From: Limosilactobacillus panis
GTDB taxonomy: Bacteria > Bacillota > Bacilli > Lactobacillales > Lactobacillaceae
Assembly (NCBI RefSeq): GCF_019797825.1
Contig: NZ_CP081855.1
Location: forward strand, 1,550,001-1,614,000
Direction of reading: 5' to 3'
DNA: 64,000 nucleotides
Shown: piece after piece, positions 58,481 through 64,000 of the stretch
Position numbering within the stretch: the stretch's first letter is position 1
Layout of the letters: each line of letters starts with the position of its first letter
The notes under the pieces: generated by a model
Database searches by the model: none
Told to the model about the DNA's origin: nothing
The model's input: only the letters and a program-made list of their open reading frames with translations
Made by a program: the position numbers and the translations under genes

Positions 58481-58526
58481 AGGATGTTCCTCCTTATTTC
58501 GTAATATATGAGCGAAGAACTATAAA

Positions 58527-61500
58527 TTAATCTTGTTTGGTCTTATCTTCAGTCGAAGTGGATGTTGAAGAAGCCTTGTTTGCCGTCTTCTTGTCCTTGT
58601 TATCAGCGTTATGTTGCTCAGCGTACTTAGCCAATGCGTCGACACTAACAACTTCAGAATCATCTTCATCCATGTTCTTCAGTTGAATTTCCTTGTTATT
58701 ACCGTCAAGAACTTTCATATCCAAGCCAAGAGCTTGTAATTCCTTAACCAAGACACGGAATGATTCTGGAACACCAGGCTTTGGAATTGATTCACCATTG
58801 ATGATGGCATCGTAAGTCCGAACACGACCAACGGTATCATCAGACTTGTAAGTCAGGATTTCTTGAAGGGTGTAGGCAGCACCGTAAGCTTCAAGAGCCC
58901 AAACTTCCATTTCACCGAACCGCTGACCACCGAACTGTGCTTTACCACCCAATGGTTGCTGGGTAACCAGTGAGTAAGGACCAGTTGACCGGGCGTGAAT
59001 CTTATCATCAACCATGTGGGCCAGCTTCAGGTAGTGCATGGAACCAACGGCAATCCGGTTTTCAAATGGTTCACCAGTCCGCCCATCATAAAGGATGGTC
59101 TTACCATCTTCTGGGAAACCAGCTTCACGAACGGCATCCCAAACATCCTTGTCGGTGGCACCATCAAATACTGGTGTTGCCATGTGGATACCTAAGCGCT
59201 TGGCAGCCATCCCCAAGTGCAATTCAAGCAGCTGTCCAATGTTCATACGACTTGGCACACCCATTGGACTCAACATGATATCAATTGGTGTTCCGTCTGG
59301 CATGTACGGCATATCTTCTTCAGGGATAACAATGGAAACCGTCCCCTTGTTACCGTGACGACCAGACATCTTGTCACCAACCTGAATCTTCCGCTTTTGG
59401 GCGATGTAAACCCGCACCATGGTGTTAACACCTGGTGACAGTTCGTCCCCGTTTTCACGGGTAAAGATCTTAACATCCTGGATAATTCCGCCACCACCGT
59501 GAGGAACACGGAGTGAGGTATCACGAACTTCACGCGACTTTTCACCAAAGATGGCGTGCAGCAGCCGTTCTTCAGCAGACAGTTCGGTCATTCCCTTAGG
59601 AGTAACCTTACCAACTAAGATGTCACCATCATGAACTTCGGCACCAACACGAACGATCCCGTCTTCATCAAGGTCCTTCAAGGCGTCATCACCGACGTTT
59701 GGGATTTCCCGGGTCATTTCTTCAGGACCAAGCTTGGTTTCCCGGGCTTCAGATTCATAAGATTCAATGTGAATGGACGTGTAAACATCATCCTTAACCA
59801 GCCGTTCACTAATGGCAATGGCATCTTCGAAGTTGTACCCTTGCCAAGTCATGAATGCAATCAATGGGTTTTGACCAAGAGCTAATTCCCCTTGTTCCAT
59901 TGATGGACCATCAGCCAGTACGTCATCGGCATCCACATGTTCACCGACCTTAACAATTGGCCGTTGGTTATAGTTCTTACCACCGTTAGAACGACGGAAC
60001 TTCATCAGCTTGTAAGTGTCTAATGAACCATCATCTTCACGAACACGAACTTCACGAGCATCAACGTATTCAACAGTACCAGGCTTCTTAGCAATCAGGG
60101 CAACCCCAGAGTCGTGAGCTGCTTTGTAGTCGATACCAGTACTTACCAGTGGTGCGTGTGGGTTAATCAACGGTACAGCTTGACGCTGCATGTTGGCACC
60201 CATCAGGGCACGGTTGGAGTCATCGTTTTCAAGGAATGGAATACATGCGGAAGCGACGGAAACAACTTGCTTAGGAGAAACGTCCATGTAGTCGACGTTT
60301 TCAACATTAGTTTCAACGTATTCATCCTTATCACGAGCCATAACCCGTTCGTCAACGAAGGAACCATCATCGTTCAATGGTGAGTTGGCCTGAGCGATAA
60401 CATAATTATCTTCTTCGTCAGCAGTCAGGTAATCAATCTTGTCGGTAACCTTGTGCGTCTTCCAGGATACACGACGGTATGGTGTTTCAATGAAACCATA
60501 CTTATTAACACGAGCGTATGAGGAAAGACTGTTGATCAAACCGATGTTAGGACCTTCTGGCGTTTCAATTGGACACATCCGGCCGTAGTGCGTGTAGTGC
60601 ACATCACGAACTTCGTAACCAGCCCGGTCACGCGTCAAACCACCAGGTCCAAGGGCAGACAGACGACGCTTGTGGGTTAATTCACCCAGCGGGTTAGTTT
60701 GGTCCATGAATTGCGAAAGCTGGGAGGAACCAAAGAATTCCTTAATTGATGCAACCACGGGACGAATGTTGATCAGTTGTTGTGGAGTAACAGTGTCAGG
60801 GTCTTGGATAGACATCCGTTCACGAACAACCCGTTCCATCCGGGCAAGCCCAATCCGGAACTGGTTTTGCAGCAGTTCACCCACGGAACGAATCCGCCGG
60901 TTACCTAAGTGGTCGATATCATCCGTGCTCCCAATTCCTTCTTGCAAGTTGAAGAAGTAGTTCAAAGAAGCTAGAATATCTGCTGGTTCAATGTGCTTGT
61001 ATTCCAACGGAATGTGGCCGTTACCAATAATTGGTACAACCCGGTCTGGGTCAGTCTTAGAGTAAACTAAGATTTTTTGCAGCTTAACGGGTTCCGTAAC
61101 CACCGCTTCGTCAGATGGCGTGTAGGTAATCATCTTGAAGTCGTCGCGGTCAAGGTAAGGTTCCAACTTCTTGAGAGCTTCCTTGTCGACCGTGTCACCC
61201 TTTTGTGCCAGAACTTCACCGGTATCAGGATCAGCCAACGTTTCGGCAAGGGTTTGCCCTAACAGACGGTACTTCAGCATTAACTTCTTATTAGTCTTGT
61301 AACGACCAACCGGTGCCATGTCATAACGCTTTGGATCAAAGAAGCGGGCCGTCAGCAAGTTTCGTGCAGAATCGGCCGTCTTTGGTTCACCTGGACGCAG
61401 ACGTTCGTAGATGTCTTTCAACGATTCTTCAACCCGTGAGTCTTCAGCGTTCTTGTGGACATCCTTATCCAGGGTCAGCGACAGAGTTTCACTGTCGCCA

Positions 61501-62135
61501 CCAAACATATCAATAATTTCGTCATCAGAGCCAAAGCCAAGGGCCCGAACCAGTTCGGTCATTGGCAGCTTCCGGGTCCGGTCAATCCGGACGTAGGAAA
61601 CGTTCTTGGCATCCGTCTCGTATTCCAGCCAGGCACCACGGTTTGGAATAAAGGTAGCGCCATAGTTTGGCCGACCATTTTTATCTGTTTCTTCATTATA
61701 ATAGACACCAGGAGAACGAACTAATTGTGAAACAATAACCCGTTCGGCACCGTTAATAATGAAAGTCCCTTGGTCAGTCATCAGTGGGAAGTCACCAAAG
61801 AAGACATCCTGAGACTTGATTTCGCCGGTCTCGTGGTTGGTTAACCGCAAAGTAACGTGCAGGGGTGCTGAGTAGTTAGCATCGTGTTCGCGTGCTTCAT
61901 CGACAGTGTACTTAGGTTCCAAAAGTTGATAATCAACGAATTCGAGGGAAAGCTTTCCTTGGAAATCGTCAATCGGCATAATATCATCAAACATTTCCCG
62001 CAGGCCCTTGTCCATGAACCAATTGTAAGAATCGGTTTGGATTTCAATCAGGTTAGGTAACTCGAGAACTTCCTTAATTCGGGAGTAACTACGACGGGTA
62101 CGGTGTTTACCGTATTTTACTAAATGTCCGGCCAA
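58527..62135 (-). CDS. rpoB: RNA polymerase beta subunit
   Basis: A 1202-residue beta subunit. The rifampicin region reads [21 protein letters not shown] then LSALGPGGL, the rifampicin-sensitive form. The TTG at 62135 ([12 protein letters not shown]) is chosen as AGAGAGGTG lies six bases before it; the GTG at 62144 is inside that site. A lysine/threonine/serine-rich tail (about residues 1165-1202) ends the protein, as in many lactobacilli. Confidence 0.99.
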   Translation of the reverse strand: MAGHLVKYGKHRTRRSYSRIKEVLELPNLIEIQTDSYNWFMDKGLREMFDDIMPIDDFQGKLSLEFVDYQLLEPKYTVDEAREHDANYSAPLHVTLRLTNHETGEIKSQDVFFGDFPLMTDQGTFIINGAERVIVSQLVRSPGVYYNEETDKNGRPNYGATFIPNRGAWLEYETDAKNVSYVRIDRTRKLPMTELVRALGFGSDDEIIDMFGGDSETLSLTLDKDVHKNAEDSRVEESLKDIYERLRPGEPKTADSARNLLTARFFDPKRYDMAPVGRYKTNKKLMLKYRLLGQTLAETLADPDTGEVLAQKGDTVDKEALKKLEPYLDRDDFKMITYTPSDEAVVTEPVKLQKILVYSKTDPDRVVPIIGNGHIPLEYKHIEPADILASLNYFFNLQEGIGSTDDIDHLGNRRIRSVGELLQNQFRIGLARMERVVRERMSIQDPDTVTPQQLINIRPVVASIKEFFGSSQLSQFMDQTNPLGELTHKRRLSALGPGGLTRDRAGYEVRDVHYTHYGRMCPIETPEGPNIGLINSLSSYARVNKYGFIETPYRRVSWKTHKVTDKIDYLTADEEDNYVIAQANSPLNDDGSFVDERVMARDKDEYVETNVENVDYMDVSPKQVVSVASACIPFLENDDSNRALMGANMQRQAVPLINPHAPLVSTGIDYKAAHDSGVALIAKKPGTVEYVDAREVRVREDDGSLDTYKLMKFRRSNGGKNYNQRPIVKVGEHVDADDVLADGPSMEQGELALGQNPLIAFMTWQGYNFEDAIAISERLVKDDVYTSIHIESYESEARETKLGPEEMTREIPNVGDDALKDLDEDGIVRVGAEVHDGDILVGKVTPKGMTELSAEERLLHAIFGEKSREVRDTSLRVPHGGGGIIQDVKIFTRENGDELSPGVNTMVRVYIAQKRKIQVGDKMSGRHGNKGTVSIVIPEEDMPYMPDGTPIDIMLSPMGVPSRMNIGQLLELHLGMAAKRLGIHMATPVFDGATDKDVWDAVREAGFPEDGKTILYDGRTGEPFENRIAVGSMHYLKLAHMVDDKIHARSTGPYSLVTQQPLGGKAQFGGQRFGEMEVWALEAYGAAYTLQEILTYKSDDTVGRVRTYDAIINGESIPKPGVPESFRVLVKELQALGLDMKVLDGNNKEIQLKNMDEDDSEVVSVDALAKYAEQHNADNKDKKTANKASSTSTSTEDKTKQD

Positions 62136-62219
62136 ACTGTTCACCTCTCTAATTTGTTGGGTGGGTTCATTCTAAATGTTACATTTTGATTACAATTGGG
62201 TCAAAATCCAACTTTTGGG

Positions 62220-62294
62220 CAAAAAAAATCCAAAAACAGTTTAAAAACTGTCTTTGGTTTTATTGCCAATCCCGATGGACAATAGATCACCGCG
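62220..62294 (-). ncRNA. rpoB leader element (probable Lacto-rpoB) ending in a terminator-like hairpin
   Basis: Between the promoter and rpoB the minus strand carries a compact motif (CTATTGTCCATCGGGATTGGCAA, 62264-62286 in parts) that fits my recollection of the Lacto-rpoB RNA. It is followed by a perfect-looking hairpin, CCAAAGACAGTTT with AAACTGTTTTTGG (62230-62257), and then eight T. The order suggests attenuation. The name is from memory, not a model search. Confidence 0.6.
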
Positions 62295-62325
62295 ATTAGA
62301 TGAACTCACAATTACATACTCTAAT

Positions 62326-62354
62326 AGTATACTAACTGCCCCGTCACCTGTCAA
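62326..62354 (-). promoter_or_regulatory. Promoter of rpoBC
   Basis: On the minus strand TTGACA (complement of 62349-62354) and TATACT (complement of 62326-62331) are 17 bp apart. The leader is about 180 nt. Confidence 0.85.
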
Positions 62355-62372
62355 TGATTTGGTCTAAAAATA

Positions 62373-62963
62373 TTAACACTTAGCTAAACCGTTAATGATG
62401 CAGTCTAAAATCAGCTTATCCCGTTGCTCCACCGTAATGGAATGACCACCGATTTGCTGATATGTACCAAAAATTGGAGAAAGACTAGCCAGGAACAACT
62501 CGGCGGCTTCCTTTGGTAAAAGGTCTGGTCGAAGCTTTACTGCTGGTTGCTTAAAATAGTCTCCAATTGGCTCCAGGTAATCCATGGTGAAAATCATATT
62601 CAACTTCTGCTGTGCACTTTTAGAAAGGAGCTGCATTGCTTGGTTGTATTGATCATAGATACTCAGTGGGTGGTGCTTCTTCAGGACCCGGACAATTTCA
62701 AAGAGTTGTTCTTCCGGCGTCAACTTGTGTTTACGCATGACCTTGTTAATCTCTTGACGAATTTTCCCCGATAATTTTGTCATGACATCCAGGTATAGAA
62801 CCTCCTTATCACTAAAGTGGTGGTAAAGTGCCGGTTGGGTAATCCCAATCTGCTTAGCGATATTCCTTGTTGATGTTTCTCCAAAGCCATTTTGCAAGAA
62901 TAACTTCGTTGCCGTTTTTAAAATCGCTTGACGGGTCTTTTCTAATTGCTCTGCCCTTTTCAT
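62373..62963 (-). CDS. TetR-family transcriptional regulator
   Basis: A 196-residue regulator. The N-terminal HTH reads FGETSTRNIAKQIGITQPALYHHF; the ligand domain is unassigned. ATG at 62963 has GAGGAGG seven bases upstream; a TTG three bases before is not needed. Target and ligand unknown. It is transcribed by itself between clpC and rpoB. Confidence 0.92.
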   Translation of the reverse strand: MKRAEQLEKTRQAILKTATKLFLQNGFGETSTRNIAKQIGITQPALYHHFSDKEVLYLDVMTKLSGKIRQEINKVMRKHKLTPEEQLFEIVRVLKKHHPLSIYDQYNQAMQLLSKSAQQKLNMIFTMDYLEPIGDYFKQPAVKLRPDLLPKEAAELFLASLSPIFGTYQQIGGHSITVEQRDKLILDCIINGLAKC

Positions 62964-62993
62964 CAAATTGCCTCCTCAAATTAGCTACTAACT

Positions 62994-63023
62994 ATTATAG
63001 AACTAATATTTATCATCTGACAA
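62994..63023 (-). promoter_or_regulatory. Promoter of the TetR gene
   Basis: On the minus strand TTGTCA (complement of 63018-63023) and TATAAT (complement of 62994-62999) are 18 bp apart. ATTAG/CTAAT half-sites overlap the -10 and may be the TetR operator. Confidence 0.65.
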
Positions 63024-63036
63024 CTATTTTTGAACA

Positions 63037-63076
63037 AAAAATGCCTAAAATCCCTGTTATTAAAGGATTTTAGGCA
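63037..63076 (-). terminator. Terminator after clpC
   Basis: TGCCTAAAATCC (63042-63053) pairs perfectly with GGATTTTAGGCA (63065-63076), followed by T6 on the minus strand. Confidence 0.95.
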
Positions 63077-63081
63077 ATATC

Positions 63082-64000
63082 TTAGTGACTAATTTTTACT
63101 AATTTAGGGGTAGTGGACTGCTTATTCTTAACCTTAATCGTGATCTGACCCCGATGTGCACCCACGGTAACGGTGTCACCGCTGGTAATTTGGCCGTCAA
63201 TCAGCGCCGTACTGAGGTCGTCTTCAATCTTATCCTGGATGGCCCGTCGTAATGGTCGGGCCCCATATTCGGGATCATAGCCAACGGTCGCAATCAAATC
63301 AACTGCTGCGGGAGTAACCCGGAGCTTGATTCCCTGTTCGGCAACCCGGTCACGAAGCTCATTGGTCATTAACTTGACGATTTGGTGTAACTCACCTTTA
63401 TTTAAGGAGTGGAAGATAATCGTCTCGTCAATCCGGTTCAAGAATTCTGGCCGGAAGTGAAGCTTCAACTGCTGACGAATTGCTGCCGCCATTGCGTTGT
63501 AGTCCTGACTGATGTCTTTGGCGCCAAAGCCAACCTCCTTCTCATCCTGGAGCTGGGTGGCCCCCAGGTTAGAAGTCATAATAATGATGGTGTTGCGGAA
63601 GTCAATCCGTCGTCCCTTTGAATCCGTCAGGTAACCATCGTCTAGAACTTGGAGGAGGAGGTTGAAGACATCAGGGTGAGCTTTTTCTGCTTCATCGAGC
63701 AGGACAACGGAATACGGGTGTTGACGAACCTTTTCGGTTAACTGGCCGCCCTCGTCATAACCCACGTAACCAGGGGCAGCCCCAATCAACCGGCTGGTAC
63801 TGTACTTTTCCATGTACTCGGACATGTCAATCCGGATCATGTTATCTTCGGAACCAAACATTGCCTCAGCAAGGGCTTTGGCTAGTTCAGTCTTCCCCAC
63901 CCCAGTTGGCCCTAGGAACATGAAGGAGCCAATTGGCCGGTTAGGGTTCTTCAAGCCACTCCGCGCTCGCCGAATGGCCTTGGCAACGGCATCAACAGCC
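63082..64000 (-). CDS. clpC: ClpC-type AAA+ unfoldase, C-terminal part (runs off the window)
   Basis: The second ATPase module of a class I Clp/Hsp100 protein. The frame is open to the window edge ([19 protein letters not shown] before the P-loop). Walker [12 protein letters not shown], Walker [12 protein letters not shown], sensor 1 MTSNLGA, and the sensor-2 [10 protein letters not shown] block are present. The position, and the lack of a long ClpB-like tail, favour ClpC, which works with ClpP in quality control. The N-terminal half is outside the window, so ClpE is not strictly excluded. Confidence 0.88.
   Translation of the reverse strand, partial: AVDAVAKAIRRARSGLKNPNRPIGSFMFLGPTGVGKTELAKALAEAMFGSEDNMIRIDMSEYMEKYSTSRLIGAAPGYVGYDEGGQLTEKVRQHPYSVVLLDEAEKAHPDVFNLLLQVLDDGYLTDSKGRRIDFRNTIIIMTSNLGATQLQDEKEVGFGAKDISQDYNAMAAAIRQQLKLHFRPEFLNRIDETIIFHSLNKGELHQIVKLMTNELRDRVAEQGIKLRVTPAAVDLIATVGYDPEYGARPLRRAIQDKIEDDLSTALIDGQITSGDTVTVGAHRGQITIKVKNKQSTTPKLVKISH

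Overview
The window reads as chromosomal DNA of a lactobacillus, most likely Limosilactobacillus or a close relative. The grounds are moderate GC content, strong AGGAGG ribosome sites, several TTG/GTG starts, the Lactobacillales order of the str, S10/spc/alpha and pcrA-ligA-gatCAB clusters, a GshA-type glutamate-cysteine ligase, and two RNA elements that look like the Lactobacillales L17 downstream element and Lacto-rpoB leader. No search was run, so the genus is an inference.

Layout from left to right. 0-3.1 kb: small minus-strand genes (gshA, a prdX-like deacylase, an unknown protein, a single-domain ogt). 3.1-5.9 kb: a CRISPR array of 18 repeats with a type I-B-like repeat, its trailer against ogt and its leader end cut off by an IS4-family element; no cas genes occur in the window. 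6.2-22.2 kb: a housekeeping cluster on the minus strand (lytic glucosaminidase, xpt, a PurK-like protein, pcrA, ligA, camS, gatCAB, dagK, rlmD). A plus-strand DHA2 exporter plus marR pair with a palindromic operator lies between dagK and rlmD. 22.3-44.9 kb: the S10-spc-alpha ribosomal superoperon from rpsJ to rplQ, followed by ecfA1-ecfA2-ecfT-truA-rplM-rpsI. The run is broken after rplQ by a nested insertion: an intact ISL3 element sits inside tnpA of an IS66 element, and both have perfect 8-bp target duplications.

45-49.3 kb: a peptide permease with a beta-lactamase-fold partner, and an NCS2 nucleobase permease whose promoter carries a PurBox pair. 49.3-62.4 kb: rpoB, rpoC, rpsL, rpsG and fusA on the minus strand, with a plus-strand prepilin peptidase gene (comC) and a minus-strand DUF998-type membrane protein gene between rpoC and rpsL. 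62.4-64 kb: a TetR regulator and the 3' part of clpC.

Most genes serve transcription, translation, replication and repair. The accessory content is the orphan, leaderless CRISPR array, three transposable elements and the exporter/MarR cassette. The most informative non-coding signals are the CRISPR-IS4 junction without a target duplication, the ISL3-in-IS66 nest with a possible hybrid promoter for ecfA1, the PurBox operator, a non-AUG start for the exporter, and terminator-like or switch-like structures in the leaders of rpoB, infA and rpsJ and downstream of the beta-lactamase-like gene.
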